This document shows positions 15,358 through 22,958 of a DNA stretch of 64,000 nucleotides, piece by piece (the stretch's first letter is position 1; each line of letters starts with the position of its first letter). This DNA is from Metabacillus crassostreae (GTDB taxonomy: Bacteria > Bacillota > Bacilli > Bacillales > Bacillaceae): the NCBI RefSeq assembly GCF_016908395.1, contig NZ_JAFBDU010000002.1:682001-746000 (forward strand). Direction: 5' to 3'. A model generated the notes under the pieces. That model searched no databases. It was given only the letters and a program-made list of their open reading frames with translations, and was not told the origin of the DNA. The position numbers and the translations under genes are program-made.

Positions 15358-15378
15358 ATAGTTAACTTAGTTAACTAT
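15358..15378. promoter_or_regulatory. 21-bp perfect palindrome, candidate repressor operator for the exporter
   Basis: ATAGTTAAC-TTA-GTTAACTAT is a perfect inverted repeat with a 3-base centre, 32-52 bases before the exporter start. A further half-site (ATAGTTAAC) lies near 15431. Position and form fit a dimeric repressor site. Confidence 0.6.
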
Positions 15379-15579
15379 ATAACCATTTAAAAAGTGGCTT
15401 TTAATTTACCACTGATTTTATTCCTGATATATAGTTAACTTTCTTAATATTTTTCTTTGTTAACATTATGTTATTATATTCTCTTCTTTTTATAAATGCA
15501 ATGAGAAATATTTCATATCACAATACTACTTTCAAAGTCTTTTATTCATTATTATTATCATCCACTAATTGTTAAAACT

Positions 15580-15603
15580 AAAAAAACTAACCAAACTGGC
15601 TAG
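15580..15603 (-). terminator. Terminator of the dedA gene
   Basis: CTAACCA pairs with TGGCTAG (one mismatch) around AAC; the minus strand then has TTTTTT. Confidence 0.55.
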
Positions 15604-15609
15604 CTTTTC

Positions 15610-16203
15610 TTATGTATTCTTCATTTGAAATCTCTTCGTTAAAAAGTAAGCAACAAACATTAAGCAGGAAATACTGATTAAAGGAATTAAAAATGGTTTA
15701 GCTGCTTCTTTTATATACATCCAGTTGCTTCCTAACTCCATCCCTAAAAATATAAAGAAAATAGTCCAAGGGATCATGGCCGCAACAGTGTAAATCGTGA
15801 ATTTCCATATAGACATCTTAGCTATTCCTGCTGGAATACTTATTGCATGCCTTACGACAGGAATAAACCTTGCTCCGAAAATCACACCTGACCCATATTT
15901 TTCAAACCATTTTTCAGATAAATCAATATGATGATTCTTAATTAATAAAAACTTACCATACTTCTTAAGAAAAGGACGCCCACCTATACTCCCGATCCAA
16001 TACAGTATTAATTGGGCAACAGTTCCACCGATAACCCCTGCAACAATTGCACCGATAAATCCAATTTTACCAAGAACTATCATATATCCACCATAGCCTA
16101 ATACAATTTCGCTAGGAATAACCTCAAGCATTAAACCAATTGCTATCCCTAGATAACCAAGGTTTGTTAACCATTCCAATACATCTACAATTATTGCTTC
16201 CAT
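15610..16203 (-). CDS. DedA-family membrane protein
   Basis: A 197-residue integral membrane protein of the DedA/SNARE-associated family. GARFIPVVRHAISIPAG (about 116-132) contains the two conserved Arg of the family's re-entrant segment, and E26/E31 lie near the conserved N-terminal acidic positions. Members act as lipid transporters/scramblases that recycle undecaprenyl phosphate or phospholipids and support membrane homeostasis; which one applies here is not known. The ribosome site (GGGTGTG) is weak. Single-gene unit. Confidence 0.88.
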   Translation of the reverse strand: MEAIIVDVLEWLTNLGYLGIAIGLMLEVIPSEIVLGYGGYMIVLGKIGFIGAIVAGVIGGTVAQLILYWIGSIGGRPFLKKYGKFLLIKNHHIDLSEKWFEKYGSGVIFGARFIPVVRHAISIPAGIAKMSIWKFTIYTVAAMIPWTIFFIFLGMELGSNWMYIKEAAKPFLIPLISISCLMFVAYFLTKRFQMKNT

Positions 16204-16429
16204 TAAACTTCACACCCTTAAGAAAAATGTACAATCTTGTCCATCTTCTATATGAATATGAGAAAGGTAGCAATAATATTAACCAATTTCTTAGAACCTT
16301 TCTATAAAACTTAACGAGATTCATTATAAGTGAAAAATCTCTATTCTCTCAGCTGCTGTAAATTCTAAAGAAAAGAAAGTGTCTGAACCTACGTAGGAAA
16401 GTTATGCGAACACGACCTATTATAGAAAA

Positions 16430-16457
16430 AAACTCTGTGTTCATTTCCACAGAGTTT
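16430..16457 (-). terminator. Terminator of the yitT-like gene
   Basis: AAACTCTGTG (16430-16439) pairs perfectly with CACAGAGTTT (16448-16457); the minus strand continues TTTTTCTATAA. Confidence 0.8.
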
Positions 16458-16462
16458 GTAAA

Positions 16463-17371
16463 TTAATGAATATCTTTTTTCTTGAATCTCCCGCCCCTTA
16501 CTTCTGCAATATTTGCTACTGCCAAGAAAGCTGATGTGTCGAGATCCTCTACGATTGATTTTAGCTTAGCTTCTTCTAAACGAGTGATCACACAGAAGAT
16601 GACTTTTTTGTTATCACCGGTATAAGCACCTTCTCCGTTTAAATAGGTTACACCTCTTCCAAGTCGCGCGATAATCGCATCACCGATTTCTTGATATTGC
16701 TCACTGATGATCCATGCTGATTTTGATTCATCAAGACCTTCTATAACAATATCTATCGTTTTAAAAGCAACAAAATAAGCAATTAGTGAATACATCGCTC
16801 TATTCCATCCAAAAACAAAGCCAGCACTACCCAAAATAAAAATATTGAAAAACATAATAATTTCACCAACTGAAAAAGGCAGCTTTTTATTGGCAAGTAT
16901 AGCTAGTATCTCAGTACCATCTAAGGAACCACCGTATCTAATAACAATTCCAACACCAATACCTAAAGTAATTCCACCAAAAACAGTAGCTAACAAAACA
17001 TCCTCAGTAAATGCTGGTACAGGATGCAATAAAACTGTTGCTATTGATAAAATTGAAATGCCAAATAAAGTTGATAAAGCAAATGTTTTACCTATTTGCT
17101 TGTACCCTATAAAGAAAAATGGAATGTTAAGTAGAAAAATAAACAAACCAAGCTTCCAACCAAGCAAGTGAGAAAGGATGATCGATATACCAACAATTCC
17201 TCCATCGATAACTTGATTAGGTACCAAAAAGATTTCAAGACCAACTGCCATTAATACAGCGCCTATAAAAATGAATAGAACTCTTTTTAGAATTTTAGAT
17301 TTAGGCATACCTTGATGTTTTTTAATTTGCTTTTTCATTTCCTGTTGAACCTCTAACGGAACCTCAGTCAT
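16463..17371 (-). CDS. YitT-family membrane protein with DUF2179 domain
   Basis: A 302-residue protein with five or six membrane helices (about 29-195) and a cytoplasmic C-terminal DUF2179 domain (about 225-295, KVIFCVITRLEEAKLKSIV and VRGGRFKKKDIH). This is the standard YitT layout; bacilli usually carry several paralogues, and the function is unknown. The first 28 residues are charged and cytoplasmic. AGGGGGAG precedes the ATG. Confidence 0.88.
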   Translation of the reverse strand: MTEVPLEVQQEMKKQIKKHQGMPKSKILKRVLFIFIGAVLMAVGLEIFLVPNQVIDGGIVGISIILSHLLGWKLGLFIFLLNIPFFFIGYKQIGKTFALSTLFGISILSIATVLLHPVPAFTEDVLLATVFGGITLGIGVGIVIRYGGSLDGTEILAILANKKLPFSVGEIIMFFNIFILGSAGFVFGWNRAMYSLIAYFVAFKTIDIVIEGLDESKSAWIISEQYQEIGDAIIARLGRGVTYLNGEGAYTGDNKKVIFCVITRLEEAKLKSIVEDLDTSAFLAVANIAEVRGGRFKKKDIH

Positions 17372-17709
17372 AAAACTCCCCCTTTTTTTATGAAGCTCTC
17401 TATAGTTATCTTTGTTCTAGCGTACATGAAGTCTAATACATATGTAAAAATTCAATTCTCACCTTGATTACCCTATATCCCTTTAAATTTGTAAATTCAT
17501 CTCTATTTATTATAACTCACTTTTTTTCAATAGTTGATTAATACGAATTTCCCTTTTCAGGACATGCTTTTTTGTAGTATGATTAACACTTCATTTTGAA
17601 TATGCAGCTTTTTTAGGACCAACAAGTAATAGAGAAATTATGATAAAATATAATTATTCTGACTCAATTAATGAAGCCTTTGTGAAATTGTATAACTAGA
17701 GGTGATAAC
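17372..17709. other. 338-bp gene-free region before the B12-binding gene
   Basis: The stretch is A+T-rich and separates the divergent yitT-like and cobalamin-binding genes. TATAAT at 17649-17654 could be a -10 element for the rightward gene, but no matching -35 is seen. No clear palindrome or riboswitch core was found. Confidence 0.4.
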
Positions 17710-18363
17710 ATGGCTTGGGAAGTTGAAGAATTTGCTCGTTTTCTTCTTAATGGTGATGAAGATTCTGCCTGGGATATCGCAATCTCAAATGTGAACCGTG
17801 ATGAAGGTAGGACCGAATTATTCGAAGAATTAATAACGAAGTCCTTGCAACTTATAGGATATTTATGGGAAACCGATCAAATTACTGTTGCAGATGAACA
17901 TCTTGCAACTTCAACCTGTGAATATATTTTAGCGAGATTTCATAATTATATGAAAAGAGAACAAAAAATACGACAATTCTCAGAAAAGAAAGCCTTGTTT
18001 TTATGCTTAGAAAATGAGCAACATGATATTGGTCTTAAAATGGCTTCACAGCTTTTTGAAGAATATGGTTGGAAAACACGACTCTTAGGTGCAAATTTAC
18101 CTCTAGAATACGCTCTAAAGTCAGCTCGACATTGGAAACCACATGTGATTGGTCTTTCCTTTTCGATCTGGTACCATGCAGAGATTCTAGCAAACTATAT
18201 ACAAGAACTTGAAGAGCTTCCTCATAAACCAATAGTAATAGTAGGTGGAAGGTTATTATCAAACTATGATTTTTCCACATACTGTTCTGACAAAACCCGC
18301 TTGTTTCCATCTCTTATTGAACTTAAAGCTTGGCTAATGGAACATTCAGTACAAGGAGTGTAA
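17710..18363 (+). CDS. Stand-alone cobalamin-binding protein with CarH-type photoreceptor motifs
   Basis: A 217-residue soluble protein. Residues 1-85 form a helical cap (B12-binding_2 type) containing W53 and E63-H64, the W-x9-EH motif that marks light-sensing B12 domains of the CarH/LitR family. Residues 93-210 form the Rossmann B12-binding domain, with E103-x-H105-x-x-G108 (the cobalt-ligand motif in its CarH form ExHxxG) and a C-terminal VGGRLL loop (178-183). The MerR-like DNA-binding domain of CarH is absent, so output must be through a partner. AGAGGTGATAAC precedes the ATG. The next gene starts 5 bases later and encodes PAS-like and STAS segments, suggesting a light- or cobalamin-responsive input to an RsbR/stressosome-like output. 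The function is inference. Confidence 0.85.
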   Translation: MAWEVEEFARFLLNGDEDSAWDIAISNVNRDEGRTELFEELITKSLQLIGYLWETDQITVADEHLATSTCEYILARFHNYMKREQKIRQFSEKKALFLCLENEQHDIGLKMASQLFEEYGWKTRLLGANLPLEYALKSARHWKPHVIGLSFSIWYHAEILANYIQELEELPHKPIVIVGGRLLSNYDFSTYCSDKTRLFPSLIELKAWLMEHSVQGV

Positions 18364-18368
18364 TTCAA

Positions 18369-18641
18369 ATGTCAGCAGTTAAATATATCCCTATGAATTA
18401 TTTTCTACTTAATACAGAGCTTACTATTATTGAGTATTCAGATCTTGCAATTGAGACCTTTGGGGTTGGTACATGTTTCTTAGATTTAATTGATCGGGAA
18501 AGTAAGGATAAAGCAGAACGCATCCTTACTTCAAACGAAACGAAAACAACAGAATTAGTGATGAAAACATTCAGTTCACCTTATTCCCTTTTTAAAGTGA
18601 AAATTAATTGGGCAAACTCAGTTGGACATGTTTTGTATTGA
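18369..18641 (+). CDS. PAS-like N-terminal part of a PAS-STAS protein (frame-shifted)
   Basis: A 90-residue frame starting at ATG 18369, with AAGGAG 10 bases upstream and 5 bases after the B12-binding gene. YFLLNTELTIIEYSDLAIETFG, then FLDLIDRESKDKAERIL, and FKVKINWANSVGHVL at the end resemble a PAS fold. The frame stops at TGA 18639-18641, just after a TTTT run at 18631-18634. Removing one T joins it smoothly to the next frame (HVCIEQDQRIQEL). It is therefore probably the 5' part of one gene, broken by mutation, sequencing error or programmed frameshift. The alternative of two overlapping, coupled genes is less likely. Confidence 0.65.
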   Translation: MSAVKYIPMNYFLLNTELTIIEYSDLAIETFGVGTCFLDLIDRESKDKAERILTSNETKTTELVMKTFSSPYSLFKVKINWANSVGHVLY

Positions 18642-19113
18642 ACAGGATCAGCGTATTCAAGAGCTAATCGATGCTGTAGACAAGCATCGATTACGTCTAG
18701 CAGAGACAAATTTTGAATTGCTTGAGAAAAAAGAGCAGCTTGAGCTCTCACTTACACTAATTAGTGAATTATCTGCCCCTTATATTTCGATTACAAATCG
18801 AATTGTCCTAGTCCCACTTTTCGGTCATTTAACTAAGGAATTAATTGATCATAATAGTCTTCGAATTTTACAGCAAATTAATAATAGTGAAATTGAGCGA
18901 ATTTTATTTGATTTTCATGGAATTGGAAATGTAGCAACTGAAGGAATATTAGCATTACGAAATTTACTAACTGAAATATCACTTATGGGAGTTCTCCCCT
19001 ATATCATCGGCTTACATCCAGATCATGCGAAACTCATACATAAGAGTGGAATAAAAACAGATTCCTATTTTATGAAGAATCTTAATGATGCAATACGTAA
19101 TTTTATTAGCTGA
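18628..19113 (+). CDS. STAS-domain (RsbR/RsbS-like) part of the PAS-STAS protein
   Basis: About 161 residues from the first in-frame ATG; the same frame opens at TTG 18622. No ribosome site is visible for either, which favours a frameshifted continuation of the preceding frame. A coiled-coil linker (RIQELIDAVDKHRLRLAETN onward) leads to a STAS domain beginning VLVPLFGHLTKEL. ILFDFHGIGNVATEGI matches the RsbR/RsbS phosphorylation loop: the Thr of the D-T pair is kept but the preceding Asp is Ala, and the second RsbR site (Thr205 region, HPDHAKLIHKSGI) is Leu. The domain order resembles stressosome RsbR paralogues, with PAS replacing the N-globin or LOV input. Confidence 0.75.
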   Translation: MFCIEQDQRIQELIDAVDKHRLRLAETNFELLEKKEQLELSLTLISELSAPYISITNRIVLVPLFGHLTKELIDHNSLRILQQINNSEIERILFDFHGIGNVATEGILALRNLLTEISLMGVLPYIIGLHPDHAKLIHKSGIKTDSYFMKNLNDAIRNFIS

Positions 19114-19149
19114 TTTTTTTCTTTAACCTAAAAACAAACTGGATTTTCA

Positions 19150-19192
19150 AAAAGAGGAACTTTGAAAGCAATTTACCACATTCCTCTTTTTT
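19150..19192. terminator. Bidirectional terminator after the B12/STAS unit
   Basis: AAAAGAGGAA pairs with TTCCTCTTTT across a 21-base loop, followed by TT. A-tract and T-tract on the two sides suit both flanking convergent genes. Confidence 0.65.
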
Positions 19193-19237
19193 CTAAGGTT
19201 GTAGAAATTCTTTTGCGTAAAATACTTTATGTATTCG

Positions 19238-20317
19238 TTATTCCTCTGTATTCGAATTAGGTGCTTCTTTCGAGAGCTTTTTCCGATCGGCAGCCCTGGG
19301 CGGTTCTTCAAGCCAGCCATTTCCAATGATTAGATTTACTCCATCATTTGCATACTTTGCAATATCTGCTGTAAGAATAGCCATATTTGCATGTAAATCA
19401 TGTCTCATCATTTTAGAAACCGCTAATCCATAATTTGAAATCCCGATAGTGTTTGCAAGTGAAGCATGATACAGCATTAGCTTATCTGAAAAAGGTGCTG
19501 ATGTAGAATCACTAACATGAGCGTCCATAGAAGAAGGAACAGGTAAATTATCACTCATCAAAAACTTAGCCAATTGTTTAATTTGTGTATCAGCAACCTT
19601 TGCTCCTTGCTGAAAGTACTTACGTAATTTCTCAGATGATGCTACCTGACTAAACCCAAGCATCAATGCTTTACCTAATATATTTGAATTAATATTGATT
19701 TGTAAATGTTTGATTTCTAATGCTGTAAGAGGTCTAAATTTACCAGCAATCAACGAAATAAATGAATCTTTTTCAATAAAATTCACTTTTTTTGGATAAG
19801 GAATTGTAGGTGGAGTCAAATTTATCCCCTTAAGAAGCATTAAATGTAATCCTTTTTCAAATATAATTACCGTGTCATCTAAACACATCTTAAAGTAGCC
19901 CAGAATGTCTTGTCTATATGAACTAGAAAGTGCATTACCATATGTAACTAGAGCTGCTCGTGACATCTCTACAACATAAAAAATCATAAAAATATCACTA
20001 AACAATCTTGGAGCACCTTTTCTCACATCTTGTTCTCCAAAACCAACAGGAACAACGATATGTTCTTTCTCAAAAAGCTCTTCCATCTCACTTAAATGTT
20101 TTTTGGAGGTTTCCAATGCAAATTCAAGATATTCTTTTGCTTCATCATCTTTAACTACTTGAAGATGGTGCTCGAAAACACAACAAGATAAAGAATCTCC
20201 CATATAGTTAGCAAATAAATCGCCTAGTTCTGATGAAAGTAACTTTTGATTTTGTTGATATTCTCTTACTCTTTCCATAACTTCTTTATCTCTATTTGAT
20301 GATGTGTTTGATTCCAT
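19238..20317 (-). CDS. DUF3231 family protein (two ferritin-like helical repeats)
   Basis: A 359-residue protein built of two related helical halves (about 20-175 and 195-345), as in DUF3231 proteins of bacilli. EHHLQVVKDDEAKEYLEFAL in the first half and the helical block around DTQIKQLAKFLMSDNLPVP in the second are recognisable. Such proteins look like ferritin-like four-helix bundles; some members are spore-associated. The function is unknown. A perfect 20-bp inverted repeat lies 41 bases upstream of the start, and GGGAGGATATTAATTA precedes the ATG. Single-gene unit. Confidence 0.75.
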   Translation of the reverse strand: MESNTSSNRDKEVMERVREYQQNQKLLSSELGDLFANYMGDSLSCCVFEHHLQVVKDDEAKEYLEFALETSKKHLSEMEELFEKEHIVVPVGFGEQDVRKGAPRLFSDIFMIFYVVEMSRAALVTYGNALSSSYRQDILGYFKMCLDDTVIIFEKGLHLMLLKGINLTPPTIPYPKKVNFIEKDSFISLIAGKFRPLTALEIKHLQININSNILGKALMLGFSQVASSEKLRKYFQQGAKVADTQIKQLAKFLMSDNLPVPSSMDAHVSDSTSAPFSDKLMLYHASLANTIGISNYGLAVSKMMRHDLHANMAILTADIAKYANDGVNLIIGNGWLEEPPRAADRKKLSKEAPNSNTEE

Positions 20318-20357
20318 TAATTAATATCCTCCCAGTGAAGCTTTGGAAGTAGTATTG

Positions 20358-20408
20358 GGTTAATTTCTAAAAAATATGTTAAATATGGATATTTTTTAGA
20401 AATTAACC
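20358..20408. repeat. Perfect 20-bp inverted repeat upstream of the DUF3231 gene
   Basis: GGTTAATTTCTAAAAAATAT (20358-20377) is exactly complementary to 20389-20408, with an 11-base loop. It has no T-tract of terminator type. It may be a regulatory hairpin in the DUF3231 leader or a small palindromic element. Confidence 0.6.
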
Positions 20409-20522
20409 TAATTTAATGAAATTCGCACCAAACATGTACCATTCATTAAGAAAAAGTAATACTGACCACTAGCGCTGTTACTATACTTGCTATATAGGTA
20501 ATAAAACAGCCTTATAAAATGT

Positions 20523-20555
20523 TAAAGGACGAAATCAACAAGATTTCGTCCTTTA
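20523..20555 (-). terminator. Terminator of the surface protein-sortase operon
   Basis: TAAAGGACGAAATC (20523-20536) pairs perfectly with GATTTCGTCCTTTA (20542-20555). It lies 10 bases beyond the sortase stop codon. The T-tract is poor. Confidence 0.7.
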
Positions 20556-20564
20556 CTAAAGCAA

Positions 20565-21215
20565 CTATACATTATCTTTTAGAACTGTATAAACAACTAA
20601 TCGTTCTTCATGTGTTCCTTTTTCTCTATTAAATGATCCTGTGCACGTAATAAGGTTTAGCTGACTTCGATAAGAAAATCCAAAAACCTTATCTACCGGA
20701 GCAGATTCTGTTACATAGCTTTTCTTATCATATACAACAAAGGTGAGAGACTTCCCATCTCTATCTGCTACAATAATTTCATCACCTTTAGCAAGCTTTT
20801 CTAAGTAATAAAAAATAGCAGGACCTGTTTTGCTGTCAACATGGCCAGCTAGAACTGCATTACCTTGCTCTCCAGGCATTACACCTTCTTTAAACCAACC
20901 AACTTGATTAATGTCCTCTGGTACGCCCATTTGACCATTATCAAGTAATCCTACTTCTTCAATTTGAGCTTTTACATTAATTGCAGGAATCGTAATCTCA
21001 GCTGGTTTTATCTTTTCCCTTATATCCTTAATAATTGGTTCATCATTTTTCACTTGAGTATTTTCAGTCTTCACTACCGAAGAGGTTGGATCCTCTGTCG
21101 TTTCAGCTTCATGCAAAACAGTCGAATCTTCCATCTTGGATTCTTTGATAGAATCATTTTGCTGACACTCAGTAAAAACTACCAAGAAAACCAATGCATA
21201 GATTACACGCCACAT
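20565..21215 (-). CDS. Class F sortase
   Basis: A 216-residue membrane-anchored transpeptidase. A hydrophobic N-terminal segment (WRVIYALVFLVVF) anchors it; a Ser/Thr/Glu-rich stalk (about 20-70) follows, then the sortase beta-barrel. Counting from the Met at 21221, the catalytic residues are H127 (LAGHVDS), C193 (LITCTG) and R207 (EERLVV). The GHVDSKTGPAIFYYL block is typical of class F. ATG 21215 is better spaced from GAGGTGA than ATG 21221. It starts about 16 bases after the gene for an MPKTG-ending surface protein, its evident substrate, and would anchor that protein to peptidoglycan. Confidence 0.88.
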   Translation of the reverse strand: MWRVIYALVFLVVFTECQQNDSIKESKMEDSTVLHEAETTEDPTSSVVKTENTQVKNDEPIIKDIREKIKPAEITIPAINVKAQIEEVGLLDNGQMGVPEDINQVGWFKEGVMPGEQGNAVLAGHVDSKTGPAIFYYLEKLAKGDEIIVADRDGKSLTFVVYDKKSYVTESAPVDKVFGFSYRSQLNLITCTGSFNREKGTHEERLVVYTVLKDNV

Positions 21216-21230
21216 TTGCATTTCACCTCA

Positions 21231-22586
21231 TTAGTTTTGTTGAAGTTTTTTACGTATGACTAAGCCCATACTAGCGAAAATAGCCATAATTAACCCAAAG
21301 ACAATATAATTCCCCATCATACTATCAGCTGTGCCACCCATACCAGTTTTCGGCATTTCGTCAGGCATCATTGATGTGAACTTTTCTGGGAATTGATCAA
21401 CAAATGCTCCTGATAATCCTTTTGCAGGATTTAACATATGTCCGTATGCTTCTCTAATAGAATCATATGCTTTTTCATAATCACCTGCAACATAGAAGTC
21501 AAAAGCCGCAATTAGCTGCTCAACATGCATTTGTAAACCATCTGCAAGAGCATCAGATTTTAAGCGCCCATCTGTTGCCGTTTCAAGGAATGTTGAGAAT
21601 TCTGCACGATAGCCATCTAGATTCTCTAATGCCTCTTTCTTTGCATTTTCATCATTTGCTCCTGTTGCTTTTACATAATCAACGAAGAAGCCGATGTGAT
21701 TTGACCACATTGTTTTAAATTGTTCGCCAGCTTCATCTCCATACACAGAAGCAATTGCTGCAGTTAAATCCTCTGTATTAGCATTTAATGCACCTGCTGC
21801 AGCTTCAAAATCCTCTGCACCATCAGCACCTTGTTGCATAGCTACGACAGCTAGCCCTGCATGCTCTGTTAATAGATGATTTAATGTAGCTCTCAAATCT
21901 ACAGCTGGTGTTACTGCTTTTGTTGACTCAAATTTCTCTGGAAACTGATCAGTAATTGCGTTAGATAGTCCTTTTGCTACCATATGCATATGGTGGATTG
22001 CTTCTCTTTCATATTCATAAGCTTTTTCAAAGTCCTTTGCCAAATAGCTATCAAATGCACCTACTAATTGATTTACATGCATTTGTAATCCTTCAGCAAG
22101 ACCACTTGCTTCTAACCGCTTACCTGTTGCCGTTTCTAAGAATTGTGAAAATTTCTCACGATAAGTATCTAAATTATTCAGTGCTTCTTCCTTTTTCGTT
22201 TCATCATTTTCTGCTGTTGCTGTTACATAATCAACGAAAAATCCGATATGTTCCTCCCACATTTGTTTAAATTGTTGTCCGGCTTCATCACCATAAACAG
22301 ATGTAATTGCGTTTGATAAGTCGACTGTATTTTCATTTAATGCCCCAACAGATGCTTCAAAGTCCTTTGCACCTAATGCTCCGTTTCTCATTACCTCTAC
22401 AGCTAAGTATGCATGCTCACTAAGTAAATGACCTAATGTTGAGCGAAGTTCTGCAGCAGGAGTAGCTACTGCCTCACTACCACTCATTTTAGTATGGTTT
22501 ACATGATCATGTGCAAAAGCTCCTTGAACTGGTACTAGTAACGATAAGCTTAATGGAATTGCTAATAAAGATTTGTTAAGTTTCAT
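21231..22586 (-). CDS. LPXTG-like (MPKTG) cell-wall protein with two His-containing helical repeats
   Basis: A 451-residue secreted protein. A signal peptide (about 1-26, ending VQGAFA) is followed by HDHVNH. Two related blocks of about 175 residues follow; both contain a copy of LLxEHAxLAVxxM, VYGDEAGxQFKxMWxxHIGFFVDYV, GLQMHVxQL and GLSxAxxDQFPEKF. The repeated His/Glu on helices look able to bind metal, though no family is recognised. The C-terminus is a sorting signal: MPKTG, a hydrophobic helix and the tail RKKLQQN. The start is the ATG at 22586 with AAAGGGG upstream (an earlier in-frame GTG is rejected). The next gene is a class F sortase. A promoter-like motif shared with the ECF sigma gene lies 35-59 bases upstream. 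Confidence 0.82.
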   Translation of the reverse strand: MKLNKSLLAIPLSLSLLVPVQGAFAHDHVNHTKMSGSEAVATPAAELRSTLGHLLSEHAYLAVEVMRNGALGAKDFEASVGALNENTVDLSNAITSVYGDEAGQQFKQMWEEHIGFFVDYVTATAENDETKKEEALNNLDTYREKFSQFLETATGKRLEASGLAEGLQMHVNQLVGAFDSYLAKDFEKAYEYEREAIHHMHMVAKGLSNAITDQFPEKFESTKAVTPAVDLRATLNHLLTEHAGLAVVAMQQGADGAEDFEAAAGALNANTEDLTAAIASVYGDEAGEQFKTMWSNHIGFFVDYVKATGANDENAKKEALENLDGYRAEFSTFLETATDGRLKSDALADGLQMHVEQLIAAFDFYVAGDYEKAYDSIREAYGHMLNPAKGLSGAFVDQFPEKFTSMMPDEMPKTGMGGTADSMMGNYIVFGLIMAIFASMGLVIRKKLQQN

Positions 22587-22620
22587 TTTAATTTCCCCTT
22601 TCACGTTTTCTATTAAGCTA

Positions 22621-22645
22621 ACGAACTAGTTTTTCGTTTGGATCA
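22621..22645 (-). promoter_or_regulatory. Predicted ECF sigma promoter of the surface protein-sortase operon
   Basis: On the minus strand TGATCCAAACGAA, seven bases, then TTCGT. The same 25-bp pattern with identical spacing (TGATCYAAAYGAA-N7-TTCGT) precedes the sigma gene at 24358-24382. The -10-like TTCGT lies about 35 bases before the start codon. Confidence 0.65.
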
Positions 22646-22689
22646 CTTTTTTCTAAAAAGTTTTAAAAAATTTATTTTTCGAGATAAAA

Positions 22690-22729
22690 AAGCTTGAGTT
22701 TGCCTCATTACAGAGACCACCTCAAGCTT
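22690..22729 (-). terminator. Terminator of the sigma/anti-sigma/42-residue gene unit
   Basis: AAGCTTGAG (22690-22698) pairs with CTCAAGCTT (22721-22729); the minus strand continues TTTTTATCTC. Confidence 0.7.
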
Positions 22730-22743
22730 CTTTCACTTACTAT

Positions 22744-22872
22744 TTATTTACCCTTTTTTTCATTATGCTTTCTTTCTGCTAAATCATTTCCGAAATCTTT
22801 ATCGGTATTAATTGCGTCACTTGCTTTTTTCATTTTTAATTGTTGATTTTTATGACTATCTCTTTGAGCCAT
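22744..22872 (-). CDS. 42-residue basic small protein
   Basis: AGAGG lies shortly before ATG 22872. The frame encodes MAQRDSHKNQQLKMKKASDA and 22 more residues ending HNEKKGK: hydrophilic, Lys/Asn/Asp-rich, with no membrane segment. It follows the anti-sigma gene on the same strand and ends 15 bases before a terminator. Composition resembles small spore-associated peptides; no family is recognised with confidence. Confidence 0.55.
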   Translation of the reverse strand: MAQRDSHKNQQLKMKKASDAINTDKDFGNDLAERKHNEKKGK

Positions 22873-22958
22873 TTAAAAAACCTCTTTTCTTTTGATTATT
22901 CTTCTTCAAGAACTTATTTTGTACAATAAGAAGAATATCATTCTCGAGAAAGGTATTT

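Noticed and set aside
18330-18368. Longer N-terminus for the PAS-like frame
   Set aside because: The extension overlaps the B12-binding gene, whereas ATG 18369 has AAGGAG at good distance.
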